From the NCBI GenBank assembly GCA_938004375.1, contig CALKWH010000345.1, positions 1 to 16,907 on the forward strand: 16,907 nt of DNA. The letters are read 5' to 3'. Within the stretch, counting starts at the first letter, position 1. Each line of letters begins with the position of its first letter. Shown here in pieces: positions 6,744 to 15,630 of this stretch. A program made the translations under genes and the position numbers. Under the pieces are notes generated by a model. The model did not search any database and was not told the origin of the DNA. It worked only from the letters and a program-made list of their open reading frames with translations. This DNA comes from an uncultured Pseudomonadota bacterium (GTDB taxonomy: Bacteria; Myxococcota_A; Polyangia; HGW-17).

Positions 6744-6771
6744 TTGACAAACGGGGCGGTGTATGGATACT
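6744..6771 (+). promoter_or_regulatory. Sigma-70-type promoter of the subtilase gene
   Basis: TTGACA (6744-6749), 16-nt spacer, GATACT (6766-6771). Transcription would start near 6778, after the upstream in-frame ATG at 6763. This supports ATG 6796 as the real start. The layout resembles the 5211 promoter (GATAGT). Confidence 0.5.
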
Positions 6772-6795
6772 GAGTGTCAGCCTCGGAGAGACCAG

Positions 6796-7680
6796 ATGAA
6801 ACCAAAATCCAATTACTCTTTTCTGTTATGTTTTCAATTGGTTTTTCTTGCATTCGTTCCGGCGTGCGCTTCCACGAACACCGAGCCCGAGGGCTCATCC
6901 TACACGCCAGCGACGGACATCTACACCAAACCCATCGATGCGGCGCGGCTGGTGTCCTACACCGAAAAAGACGTGACCTACCACTTTGTCGACAATCAGA
7001 TTCTGGTTTTTCTCAAAGATATTCCGATGAACGAGGACCTGGTTGCCACGGTCGCCGCCACGACCGACGGTACCGTGGTCGGGCGCATTCCCGACATCGG
7101 CATGTTCCAGTTGGAGACGACGCCACTAACCGTCGACGAGATGGCTGCGGCCATCGAAGCCATCGAAAGCATCTCGGGAGTCACCGGAGCATTTCCCAAT
7201 CTTATGAGTAAGGTGGACGCCGGCGACTCGTGCCGGCGTTTCGGTGATCTCTCGCTGAATCTCCCCGAAGATCCAGCGGCGTTCGAGCGTTGTGCCTTCG
7301 AATATCCGGACTTTTTCAATCTGCTGCCCGTGATGAAGAAATTTCGTTCCATGGGGTTGCTGTCTCCGGTGAAGGTCGCCGTGATCGACTTCCACTTCAA
7401 TGGACTGAAAGATCAATTCCGTCATGCGCAGATTAATCGCTTGGGTACGGAGCATGGGAGCTTCGATGACCATGAATACCCACATGGTTTTTGGGTGACA
7501 GGCATCCTCGCGGCGGATGATGATGGCCAAAGCTTGGCAGGGATCTTGCCTTCGGCGCTCGGCGCGGATGGTTTCGAACTTTTCATTGGGGACCCAAAGG
7601 CCGTGAATATTGGCGGAGAATGGGACATCGATTACGCTGGGAAAGTCGAGATGCTGGTCAGGGCCGCCCGCGATGCATAA
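6796..7680 (+). CDS. Subtilisin-like serine protease, N-terminal part (interrupted by in-frame TAA)
   Basis: First 294 residues of an S8-family (subtilase) protease, ending at an in-frame TAA (7678-7680). A secretion signal (residues 1-24) ends FVPAC, fitting a lipobox. A prodomain-like segment follows (about 65-145; QILVFLKD, VVGRIPDIGMFQLE, an inhibitor-I9-like alpha/beta pattern). Then comes the first part of the catalytic domain. The catalytic Asp is D198 in VKVAVID and the catalytic His is probably H230 in PHGFWVTGILAA, where most relatives have HGTHVAG. The start at 6796 is set by GGAGAG (6785-6790) and by the promoter. On its own this fragment lacks the catalytic Ser and should not be a protease. 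The frame continues without a base lost or gained into the next entry, so the natural unit is one protein with one nonsense codon. Confidence 0.75.
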   Translation: MKPKSNYSFLLCFQLVFLAFVPACASTNTEPEGSSYTPATDIYTKPIDAARLVSYTEKDVTYHFVDNQILVFLKDIPMNEDLVATVAATTDGTVVGRIPDIGMFQLETTPLTVDEMAAAIEAIESISGVTGAFPNLMSKVDAGDSCRRFGDLSLNLPEDPAAFERCAFEYPDFFNLLPVMKKFRSMGLLSPVKVAVIDFHFNGLKDQFRHAQINRLGTEHGSFDDHEYPHGFWVTGILAADDDGQSLAGILPSALGADGFELFIGDPKAVNIGGEWDIDYAGKVEMLVRAARDA

Positions 7681-8814
7681 GTGGATGTAATAAACATTAG
7701 TTCAGGCAATTATTGTTCAATTAATGCAATTTTTGATTGTTTGAGCTATATCAAAACGGATCTTTCAATTATAAGCAGATTCCCCAATACACTGTTTGTT
7801 CACTCAGCCGGAAATAGAAATATGGAAATTTCTGCGATTAACCGCACACCGATCAGCGGGTCTGGTTTGAATAATCTACTCGTTGTGGCGGGAACGATCA
7901 CGTGTGATCCGCTCACGAAGCATGGATGGTCCAATTATGGGGATGGATCTGTAGATGTCTCAGCACCCTATCAAGTACCGATACTGTCGGCCACGGCGCC
8001 TTCGCAAGCCTGGATGTACGACTCGGGTGGAACGTCTTACTCGGCGCCTATGGTTGCGGGGCTTGCGGCCATTTTAAAATCGATTCATTCCACGATGACG
8101 CCTGCCGAGATTCGAGAATATGTAATTAATCACGGAGGTCCGACTGATCAGGGATTGGGAGTTTATATAAATTATACACGGCCCGTTCTGGCGCTCGCGC
8201 GGGCAGTTCATGGAAACAACGCAGAACTCGAAAACCTGCTATTTCGCGATCTGGATCCCCTCGAGGCGGTCGACCCGCTGGCGCATGTGATCAATCGAAT
8301 ATGCGGATCATTCAATTTGAATGTGGAGACCATCGGTTCTTTTCTACTCGATGCCGGTCGAACCGAGCAGGTGGCCGCGACGGTCTCGGGGGCCTCCGGG
8401 CTCAACCTGATGCTCTTCAAAGACGACGCCGAGCCGCCTGCCGGACAGATGAGCTTTTTTCTCCATCTGGCTGAACCGTTTGAGCTCTATTACGAGTATC
8501 CTCTCTTCGAGGGAACGGTGCAGTTTTCCCACGCCCCTTCGGAGCAGGTCATGATTTCCGGATCCAACTCCCAGGGAAGAGTTGTTTTCAAGAGCTGCCT
8601 GGTCACGCAGCGGGATCAATCGTACCGACCCTTGTCCATCGAAGTGGAGGGTGAGATGACGGGAACCCTGGAGTTGGCCGAGATGTTCTCCCCGCCCTGG
8701 CCGGCGTTTTTTGATTCCACTTTCATCATGACCGCGATGATCCAAGGCGTCTCGGACTCGGACCCGCTGTGGCAGGTGCTGGAGTCCCAGTGCATCGGCA
8801 GCGTCGATCCATAG
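7681..8814 (+). pseudogene. Subtilisin-like serine protease, C-terminal part (downstream of the TAA)
   Basis: A 377-codon frame that continues the same reading frame straight after the TAA. It opens VDVINISSG, the subtilase strand that normally follows the interrupted helix. It carries the oxyanion-hole Asn (N in FVHSAGN, codon 7813) and the catalytic Ser in GTSYSAPMVAGLAAIL (codon 8035). After the protease fold (to about residue 175) there are about 200 residues of beta-rich sequence I do not recognise. It has no secretion signal or ribosome site of its own. Its first codon is GTG, so translation restart at the stop is conceivable but unsupported. No second stop or frameshift occurs, which points to a recent nonsense mutation, a sequencing error or recoding. 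The first 120 nt are strikingly AT-rich (about 30% G+C by hand count) compared with the flanks. Confidence 0.7.
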
Positions 8815-8830
8815 AAATGAGGAGTGACAC

Positions 8831-9250
8831 ATGAAGCGGCGGTGGAAGTGGTGGATACTGGGGGGTGGCGTGACGGGGCTCGCGGGGCTGGCCATCGTGG
8901 TTTTGCTGCTCGACGCGCCGCCGGCTCCCTCCCCGACCTGGCTTCCCGAGGCCCTCGGCCGGATGGGGTGGTATCAGGTGTGTCGGGAGGATGGCGACTG
9001 CGCCCGGGTGGCTGGTGTGCGTTGTTCCTGTCGGTCGTTCGGTGTCGACCATGCGATCAATCGCCGATGGGAGGACCCATGGAGAGTCTTTTCCCGAAAA
9101 AAATGGGAGAAGGAAACCGGTCGAACGGTGTTTCATTGTTTTGACGCATATTCCCCCGCGCCCCGATGCACCCACGACGTCGTGCCCGTCTGCCTGCGGA
9201 ACCGTTGCGTGCTGCGCAGCCGGAGCACCGGCGAGGTCTGGGCGGACTGA
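8831..9250 (+). CDS. Small membrane-anchored Cys-rich protein downstream of the subtilase
   Basis: A 139-residue protein 16 nt after the protease stop, with a good ribosome site (TGAGGAG, 8819-8825), so probably in the same transcript. A basic Trp-rich start (MKRRWKWW) leads into one hydrophobic helix (about 8-27), which acts as an anchor or uncleaved signal. The exported part has eight Cys (residues 51, 57, 65, 67, 103, 113, 121, 126), an even number that fits four disulphides. The pattern CxxDGDC, then CSC, then an AIN motif (DHAINRRW) and later CxxxxC recalls a small Cys-rich module seen in many secreted myxobacterial proteins; I cannot name the family. The role is unknown. Linkage to the protease suggests a co-exported partner or inhibitor, but this is inference. 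Confidence 0.75.
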   Translation: MKRRWKWWILGGGVTGLAGLAIVVLLLDAPPAPSPTWLPEALGRMGWYQVCREDGDCARVAGVRCSCRSFGVDHAINRRWEDPWRVFSRKKWEKETGRTVFHCFDAYSPAPRCTHDVVPVCLRNRCVLRSRSTGEVWAD

Positions 9251-9259
9251 CCACGGCTG

Positions 9260-12200
9260 TCAGACCTTCTTCTCGCCGATGAAGCCGAAGCGGTGAAGCA
9301 GGTCCACCCACGGGAAGATGTGGCGGTCCTTTGGCACGTCGTAGATGCACAGGTCGCGGTCGCGGTCCGTGGTGAGGAAGGCCGTCTCCTTGAGCAGCGG
9401 CGACCAGTGGTGGGTGGCCTGGACGCGGGCGCCCAGATCGCAGCGGCGCAGGACGTCGGCCCACGGGTTGCGGACATAGGTGAAGTGGCCCACGGCCTCC
9501 TCGACCTGCACCTGCGTGTCGTGCCGCGGATCCGGCAGCTGGGCGGTGAGCGCGCTGGCGAGGAGCTCCAGCGCCTCAGGGAGGGTCTCGGGCTCCACGA
9601 TGCCGCGCAGCATGCAGGTGGGGACGCCGTCTCGGAACTGGCCTTCCCGGGCGAGCGCCACCACGCCCTCGTAGGAAAGGCTGGCCATGCCTCCGAAGCC
9701 CTGCACGAAGGCCCGGGAGTCGAGGAGCGCGCCGAGGTTCTGCAACACGAAGGCGATGGCGGGCCCGGAGAACACGCCCTGGTAGTGCTTCATCAGGCGG
9801 TCGAGCTCGACCATGGCGCGGTAGAACTTCCAGTCCCCGCAGGTGCCGTGGGCCGAGCCGTTGATCGCCGAGAACAGGAACATGCGGCCCCGCAGCCCGC
9901 GGGCCAGGGCCTGCTGCCGGGGCGGACCGGCCAGCAGGCGGGCCTCGGCGCACAGGGCGTTGGCGCAGCCCTGGGAGTAGCCCACGAGGCCGTAGGGCGT
10001 GCGCAGCCCCTCGATGGCCTCGATGGCGCGGTCGGCGTTGTACTCCAGGGAGCGGGCGGTGGCGGTGTCTGCCCGCACCGTGGCCACGCCGCGGCGCTCG
10101 AGCAGCCGGGCGAAGGTCTCGTCGAGCTCGGTGCCCCGGGAACCCTCGGTGATGACGCCCATGCACGAGACCAGCGAGAAGTCGAGCCGGCCGTCGGGGG
10201 CGTCCCAGAGCAGCCGCACCAGCGGGTCCGTCCAGACGGCCTCCCGGTCCGCGGCGTCGTGGTACAGAACGTCGATCACGGCGCGCAGCAGGTCCTGCTC
10301 ACCGTCGAAGACGTCGCGTCCGCAGCGCCGGGTCAGCCAGGGGCGTACGCGGTCGACGTCCTCCTGGTGGTTGCGCACCACGGAGAGCACCTGCAAGGCC
10401 TCGAAGTGCCGGGCGAGGTAGGCCTTGAGCCACGGCTCGGCGAGGGCGCGGGGCTCCGCGGCGAGGACCGCGCGGCAGGCGACCACGGCGGCCTCGTGGG
10501 CGTCGACCGCCTTCTGGCGGCGGGTCTTCTCCCGGGGCGAGAAGGTGCACGCGGCGGCCAGGTGGTCGGCGTGGGCGATGGCCTTTTGCGCCGCCACGGC
10601 CGAGGGCGCGTCCAGGGCGGGGAGCACCTCCGGGGCCGGGTGCCGGTGCTCGCGCAGGTGGGAGAACAGCGCCCGCTCGGGGTCGAGGCGGTCGAGGATG
10701 GCCGCCGCCGCGCGGGAGAGGGCCTCGTAGTAGCTGTCCCGGGCGCGCCGTCCCTGGGCCAGGTGGTCGGCCTGGCGGGGCATGGGCACGCCGGTGGCCT
10801 CCTCGATCAGGGCGGCCACGTCCACGGGCCGGCGCAAGAGGTCCCGGGGTGAGTTGAGCAGGCCGTAGAGGGCGTGGGAGAGCAGGCGTTCGCTGTTCTG
10901 CCCCAGCACGCACAGCACCTGCCGCACGGCGGCGCGGGGCGCGCGGGCCAGCAGGGAATAGAGCAGGTGCTGATCCACCTGCACGGTGCGCGAGGCGGCC
11001 GGGGCGGCGAGCCCGCACTGGATCAGGACGGCGAGGTCATGGGGGCCCAGCACGCCCTGGAGGATCAACTCCGGGTCCAGGCGCCAGGGTCCAACCTCCG
11101 CCGCCTGCATGAAGCGCAAAGGCGGGCGGTGGTGAGGCAGATCCGCGGTGGCGGCCTCCCCTAGGAAGAACGACAGCGCCCAGGGTTGGAACAGATAACC
11201 CACGCCGCCGAAGTGCTCGGAGAACGCGGTCACGCGCTCCTTGAGCCGGCAAACCAGCCGGACGCGGGCCAGGTCGACGGGGCGCCAGGGCAGTTCCGGG
11301 GCGGCCAGCAGGTGCCGCAGTTGCTCCAGGGTGAGGTAGTGGGAGACGCCGGCGAGCACGGCCAGGTCCGAGGGCGCCGCCCGGGCGCCCTCGGCGGCCA
11401 CGGCCACGAGCCCGGCGGCGGAGGGGAGCTCGCGGACGAAGGCGTGCTCGGGCGAGAGGGCCAGCGGCACGGCGGTGCGCTCGGTGGCCGGGGGCACGGG
11501 TTCGGTGGGCGCCAGCAGCATCGAGGCGATCCGCAGCATGCGGTCTAGCTCGAAGTGGAAGTGGTGCTCGGGCAGGACCCGGTCCAGGAGCCGCCGCACG
11601 CGGGGTACGTCGAGCCCGCCCCCCGTGACGGCCTGCAGGACCACCTCGTGCCACTCGGCCTCGGGCGCGTCCGGGTCGTCGGCCAGGCGGGCGGCGAAGG
11701 CGGCGATGCGATGGGCGGGGAGGAAGTCCCCGGGGCGTCGCACTCCCATCTCGTCCAAGATATCCCGGGCCCGCAGGGCCAGGCGCCGCATGCGCTCCAG
11801 GGCCCGGGCGGCATCATCATGGAACACCCCCAGGGCCCGCACGACCTTGTCCATGGCCGCCTCGTCGAGGAAGATCTCCACCCAGCGAGCGGGTTCGGCG
11901 CCGGGGTTGACCAGGGCGTTCCAGAAGTGGGCGTCATAGAGCCCGCCTCGATGGCCGGTGACCTCGAGGTGCCCCAGGGGATCCACCTCGAGCTTGACGC
12001 GTCCGCTCCAGAGCTCGGGTACGAGCACCTCGACGCGGTCGGCCGCCCGCGCGAGCACGGGGGAGAAGCCGTTCATCGACCAGGACACGGCGGCCTGCGT
12101 CCGGCCGGTCCCCGTGGCGTCCAGCGACATCCGGTCGACGTCGACCGCCAGGTCCAGGCCCGCGGGGAAGACGAAGGAGGTGCCCGAGGAGGTCAACTCC

Positions 12201-13930
12201 AGCGCGGTGAGCCGCGCGTCGAGCCGGGAGCCGTCGAAGTCGACGCGCACGGGATCGGTGTCTGATACCGCGGTGTGCAGGTCGAACCTCGCGGTGCCGG
12301 CGGCGTGGGCGCGGATCACGCCCTCCTCGAGCCCCAGTTCGGGGAGCGGCTCGACCTCGACACGGGCGCCGAACGCGAAGGCGCAATCGCCCTCGACCCG
12401 GGCATGGAGGCCGCCGTCTGGCCGGACGCCGGCCGAGGCGGACAGGGTGCCGCGCAGCGTCTCTGGCTCCACGCGGGTGCGACCATCGTTGACCGAGGCC
12501 GCGTCGGTGACCTCGAACGTGGCGCGGGTGGACGCCGTCAGCGACGACAGCACCCAGGGCGATCCCGCGCCCCCCGAGGACAACTCCAGGTCCAGGGAGG
12601 CGAGCCCCTCGTCGAGGCGCAGCGGGAACTCGGTGCCGCCCCGGACGTGGGGATGGAAATACCGGACCATCAGGTCGAGCTTGCCGAGGGTGGACTCGGG
12701 CCGCAGGGAGACGCGCAGGCGCGCGTCCACGCCGTCCTCGCCGGTCTCCTCGCCCAGCAGGCGCAGGAGGCCGGCCTCGCAAGGAAAGAGACCGGGCTCC
12801 CGGGACTCGAGCTCCAGGTGCATGTCGCCGAAGAGCCTGTGGCCTACCTGCTCGAGCTCCACGTCCGTCGCCGAGGCGGTGAAGCGATCGGCGTCCTGCT
12901 CGCCCCGGAGCGACCCCGAGATCGTGAGGTCGCCCAACGCGGCCTCGACCTGCACCCGGGCGTGGTCGTGCAGGCGGGCCTCGAACAGGGCGGTGGGCCG
13001 TGTGATCTCGACCTTCCAGGCGCCCTCGACCGCGGTGATCATGCGCGCCGCGCTGCGGGCCATGGAGAGACCGTCGATCTGCTCGAGGTGGAGGTAGGCC
13101 GAGGACAGGGGCTCGGCGGTGAGCAGGTCGGCGAGCTCGCCATGGAGCGAGGGGATCAGGGTCTTGGGCAGCACCACGTCCTCGAACCGGCGCAGGACCC
13201 GGCCCGGCCAGCCGAGCTCGCCGCTGAAGGCGAAGTCGACCTCGCGCCGATCCGCGCGGGTGCGGGGGATGCCCAGCACGCGGGTCAGGTACACGTTGGG
13301 GAGGTTGGGCTCGCGGCCTGCGGCGCCGTCTTTGCGCAGCCCGTCAGAGAGGGAGTCGACGAGGCCGCCCAGGGTGCGCGCCGCTCCGCGCAGGCGCTCC
13401 TGCAGGGCCGCGTCCCCGAGCTCGTCCACGCCCTCGCGGACATGTCGGCCCAGGTTGTCCGCGAAGCGCGAGAAGGCCGAGCGGATCTCGCCCAGGCCCA
13501 TCTGGCGCGCTGCGTCCCGGAAGGCGGACCAGTCGCGGTCGTCGAAGAGCTTGGGTAGGACAAACAGGGTGGGCAGCACGTGATCGAGCTGGAGCGGGCG
13601 GTTGAACAGGATCTCGAGGGAGGTGATCACCGGGGTGCGGGCGCCCTCCACCCGGGCACAGGCGAAGTGGAGCTCGGCGCCGAGCTCCTCGGGCACGCGC
13701 ACCACCAGGGGCTCCTCGCGGTGGAGGCCGAAGGCGTAGTCCCCCGGCGCGAGCCGGCAGGTCAGGTGGGCGCAGATCCGCTCCACGGCGCCGGCCGCCT
13801 TGCGCGGATCGAGGAAGAGGGCGTCGAGCCCGGTGGGCAGCGACAGGGGGCAGAACGACCCGTCGGAGAAGTCCTGTCGGGGTTTGAGTCGGATGGTGAT
13901 GTGCGGGGATTTCTTCTCGGGTGCGGTCAA
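9260..13930 (-). CDS. Giant protein (1,556 residues) with a C-terminal alpha/beta-hydrolase domain
   Basis: A single uninterrupted minus-strand frame. The start is TTG at 13930, because a TGA lies in frame two codons upstream and GAGGTG (complement of 13935-13940) sits just before it. There is no signal peptide, so it is probably cytoplasmic. Residues 1-300 are an unrecognised mixed domain. Residues 300-660 are rich in short amphipathic beta strands (for example VRVDFDGSRLDARLTALEL), somewhat like AsmA/TamB-type beta-groove proteins. Residues 665-1240 are mostly helical, with Arg/Ala-rich helices. From about 1250 the sequence fits an alpha/beta hydrolase: strand FSLVSCMGV, nucleophile elbow VGYSQG with Ser 1319, and a C-terminal THHW that may hold the catalytic His. 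The substrate is unknown; a lipid or ester hydrolase is a reasonable guess. The gene is convergent with its left neighbour (9 nt apart) and divergent from its right one. Confidence 0.85.
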   Translation of the reverse strand: MTAPEKKSPHITIRLKPRQDFSDGSFCPLSLPTGLDALFLDPRKAAGAVERICAHLTCRLAPGDYAFGLHREEPLVVRVPEELGAELHFACARVEGARTPVITSLEILFNRPLQLDHVLPTLFVLPKLFDDRDWSAFRDAARQMGLGEIRSAFSRFADNLGRHVREGVDELGDAALQERLRGAARTLGGLVDSLSDGLRKDGAAGREPNLPNVYLTRVLGIPRTRADRREVDFAFSGELGWPGRVLRRFEDVVLPKTLIPSLHGELADLLTAEPLSSAYLHLEQIDGLSMARSAARMITAVEGAWKVEITRPTALFEARLHDHARVQVEAALGDLTISGSLRGEQDADRFTASATDVELEQVGHRLFGDMHLELESREPGLFPCEAGLLRLLGEETGEDGVDARLRVSLRPESTLGKLDLMVRYFHPHVRGGTEFPLRLDEGLASLDLELSSGGAGSPWVLSSLTASTRATFEVTDAASVNDGRTRVEPETLRGTLSASAGVRPDGGLHARVEGDCAFAFGARVEVEPLPELGLEEGVIRAHAAGTARFDLHTAVSDTDPVRVDFDGSRLDARLTALELTSSGTSFVFPAGLDLAVDVDRMSLDATGTGRTQAAVSWSMNGFSPVLARAADRVEVLVPELWSGRVKLEVDPLGHLEVTGHRGGLYDAHFWNALVNPGAEPARWVEIFLDEAAMDKVVRALGVFHDDAARALERMRRLALRARDILDEMGVRRPGDFLPAHRIAAFAARLADDPDAPEAEWHEVVLQAVTGGGLDVPRVRRLLDRVLPEHHFHFELDRMLRIASMLLAPTEPVPPATERTAVPLALSPEHAFVRELPSAAGLVAVAAEGARAAPSDLAVLAGVSHYLTLEQLRHLLAAPELPWRPVDLARVRLVCRLKERVTAFSEHFGGVGYLFQPWALSFFLGEAATADLPHHRPPLRFMQAAEVGPWRLDPELILQGVLGPHDLAVLIQCGLAAPAASRTVQVDQHLLYSLLARAPRAAVRQVLCVLGQNSERLLSHALYGLLNSPRDLLRRPVDVAALIEEATGVPMPRQADHLAQGRRARDSYYEALSRAAAAILDRLDPERALFSHLREHRHPAPEVLPALDAPSAVAAQKAIAHADHLAAACTFSPREKTRRQKAVDAHEAAVVACRAVLAAEPRALAEPWLKAYLARHFEALQVLSVVRNHQEDVDRVRPWLTRRCGRDVFDGEQDLLRAVIDVLYHDAADREAVWTDPLVRLLWDAPDGRLDFSLVSCMGVITEGSRGTELDETFARLLERRGVATVRADTATARSLEYNADRAIEAIEGLRTPYGLVGYSQGCANALCAEARLLAGPPRQQALARGLRGRMFLFSAINGSAHGTCGDWKFYRAMVELDRLMKHYQGVFSGPAIAFVLQNLGALLDSRAFVQGFGGMASLSYEGVVALAREGQFRDGVPTCMLRGIVEPETLPEALELLASALTAQLPDPRHDTQVQVEEAVGHFTYVRNPWADVLRRCDLGARVQATHHWSPLLKETAFLTTDRDRDLCIYDVPKDRHIFPWVDLLHRFGFIGEKKV

Positions 13931-13953
13931 GGGTCACCTCTCGGTGTGAGAAA

Positions 13954-13981
13954 AATATCGGAAAGTTGACCCCGAATGCAA
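13954..13981 (-). promoter_or_regulatory. Promoter of the giant hydrolase gene
   Basis: On the minus strand, TTGCAT (complement of 13976-13981), 16-nt spacer, GATATT (complement of 13954-13959). The predicted leader is about 17 nt. It lies in the 103-nt gap shared with the divergent gene. Confidence 0.4.
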
Positions 13982-14033
13982 TAGAATCCCCCCCCGGCGC
14001 GTCGATTCGCGTCGATGAACCGGAGAGATCCCC

Positions 14034-15548
14034 ATGAGACGATCGATCATCCCGATTCTTTTCCTCCTCGTGTTCGCGCGTCCGGCGGCCGCAGACTCGC
14101 CGCTGACCAGCACGGAGTTCCACACCCATTACGACGAGGCTGCGGTGGTGGCCGCCCGGGGAGGGCGGATGACGACCCAGGTCCTCGCCTTCCTGCTCGG
14201 GCGGGCTCCCACGGACCAGAAGGCGGCCTGCGTGAACGCGCTGTCCTGGCAGAAGGACGCCACCGGAAATGCCCAGGCGTTCGTCCGGGCGCTGGAGGGA
14301 CGCCACCGCAAGCAGGGGCGGGCGCTTGGGCCGGCCGAGCTCACCGTCGACGAGCAGTTGGTGCTGGGCTATCTGCTCGCGCTGCACGATTATTTCAAGC
14401 TCGGACCTCTCGAGAAATCCAAGGGCGGCCTGTGGGCGGCCACGCCGGCGGAGCTGCTGGCCGAGGCACAGAAGCGGGCCCCGACGGACTTCACCGTCGC
14501 GCTCGTCGCCGCGCTCGTCGCCGCGCAGAACACCCCCGACTCGGACTGGTGTCGCGTTTACACCGGCGTGCAGGCCGTGCTCGACCGCTTCCCGGAGGCG
14601 GGGCGCAACCTGAAGCCTGCGGCCGTGCAGGCGGTGATGGCCTATATAGGAGCTTATAAGAAATATTGTCCGCTGCCGGCGGGCCAACTGGATCCGAACT
14701 TCCTAGTGGCCATCGAGATGGAGGGCTTCGCCGGCGGGCTCGCGGTGGCCTCTTTGGCCGGCGTGGCGCTGTGGGACCTCGGCAAACACCAACTGGCGTC
14801 GTTGCACCCGCGGGGGAACACGAGCTCCCTGGTGGTCCACGGCGGCCGGCTCTGGGCGGGCTCCGTGGGCTCGGTCGGCCGCTGGGACGGCAAGGTCTGG
14901 AAGGACTACCTTCCGGTCGATCCCAAGCTCGTCGCGGGCACCTACAAAGTCACGGTGGATGGAGCGGGAGTGCTGCACGCTTATCGCGGCAAACAGTTGT
15001 GGCGCTTCGACGCCAAAGCCGACCGGTTCGTCGAGGTGCCGTTGAACTGGCGGGCGTTCCACCTGGCCTTCGCGCCGTCCGGGGAGCTCTGGGGGGTGGA
15101 TCTGCTCAGGAGCGTGCGGCGGCAGGTCGCCGGCGCCTGGCTGAACTATCCCCTCAAGAGCCCGCGCTATCCCGGCGCGGATCCCCGCCGCCTCGTGATC
15201 GACGCGAAGAAATCCCTGTGGGTGATGGACTTCGCGGACGGCTTCTTCCGGTTCGATCCGGCCAAGGACACGTTCGTCCGCACCGGTCCGGCCACGAACA
15301 AAGCCTCGGACCTGCGCGTGGACGCGGCCCGGGGCCGCACCTGGTACCTGCATTACACGAAGGGGGTCACCCTCGAGGAGGGGGGCAAGACCCGGGAGTT
15401 CGACCTGTCGTCGCAGCATTACCTGCGCTGCCTGCACCTGGCCGCGGGGGGCGAACTGTATGTGGGCGGCCAGACCGCGCTGGTGCGGATCACGAAGGAG
15501 AAGGGGGCCTGGGTGGTGAAGACCCACACCGCCACGAAGGCCCCGTGA
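14034..15548 (+). CDS. Secreted protein with helical N-terminal half and propeller-like C-terminal half
   Basis: A 504-residue exported protein with no named homologue that I recognise. Residues 1-20 are a classical signal peptide, with likely cleavage after ARPAAA and before DSP. About 22-220 is predicted helical and Ala/Leu-rich. About 225-495 has repeated short strands with blade-like motifs: LWAGSVGSVGRWDGKVWKDY, ELWGVDLLRSVRR and SLWVMDFADGFFRFDP. This recalls the two-component-regulator propeller pattern (LW...RFDG..W..Y). A beta-propeller suggests protein or ligand binding in the periplasm or outside; no catalytic residues are obvious. The ribosome site GGAGAG (14022-14027), six bases before the ATG, fixes the start. 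It is divergent from the giant hydrolase gene, so the two may share regulation. It ends 107 nt before the convergent phosphatase gene. Confidence 0.8.
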   Translation: MRRSIIPILFLLVFARPAAADSPLTSTEFHTHYDEAAVVAARGGRMTTQVLAFLLGRAPTDQKAACVNALSWQKDATGNAQAFVRALEGRHRKQGRALGPAELTVDEQLVLGYLLALHDYFKLGPLEKSKGGLWAATPAELLAEAQKRAPTDFTVALVAALVAAQNTPDSDWCRVYTGVQAVLDRFPEAGRNLKPAAVQAVMAYIGAYKKYCPLPAGQLDPNFLVAIEMEGFAGGLAVASLAGVALWDLGKHQLASLHPRGNTSSLVVHGGRLWAGSVGSVGRWDGKVWKDYLPVDPKLVAGTYKVTVDGAGVLHAYRGKQLWRFDAKADRFVEVPLNWRAFHLAFAPSGELWGVDLLRSVRRQVAGAWLNYPLKSPRYPGADPRRLVIDAKKSLWVMDFADGFFRFDPAKDTFVRTGPATNKASDLRVDAARGRTWYLHYTKGVTLEEGGKTREFDLSSQHYLRCLHLAAGGELYVGGQTALVRITKEKGAWVVKTHTATKAP

Positions 15549-15595
15549 GGCGGGACGTCGTGAACCCCGGCGTGCTCACCGTCGGACTGGGACTA

Positions 15596-15628
15596 CGATT
15601 TCGATTTCGATTTCGATTTCGATTTCGA
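15596..15628. repeat. Hexanucleotide tandem repeat (CGATTT, five units)
   Basis: Five perfect head-to-tail CGATTT units (15596-15625) plus a partial sixth. Six bases per unit preserves any reading frame: it would encode alternating Arg-Phe on the plus strand and Glu-Ile on the minus strand. It lies outside the genes as called. Such arrays are prone to slip and may differ in length between strains. Confidence 0.9.
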
Positions 15629-15630
15629 CC

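Noticed and set aside
6763..6795. Upstream ATG of the subtilase frame
   Set aside because: It has no ribosome site and overlaps the -10 box of the predicted promoter. ATG 6796 has GGAGAG and gives a clean signal peptide.
9293..10852. Plus-strand open frame of 519 codons inside the giant hydrolase gene
   Set aside because: It is antisense to the hydrolase domain with its GYSQG elbow, has no ribosome site, and its translation is Gly/Val/Ala-rich.
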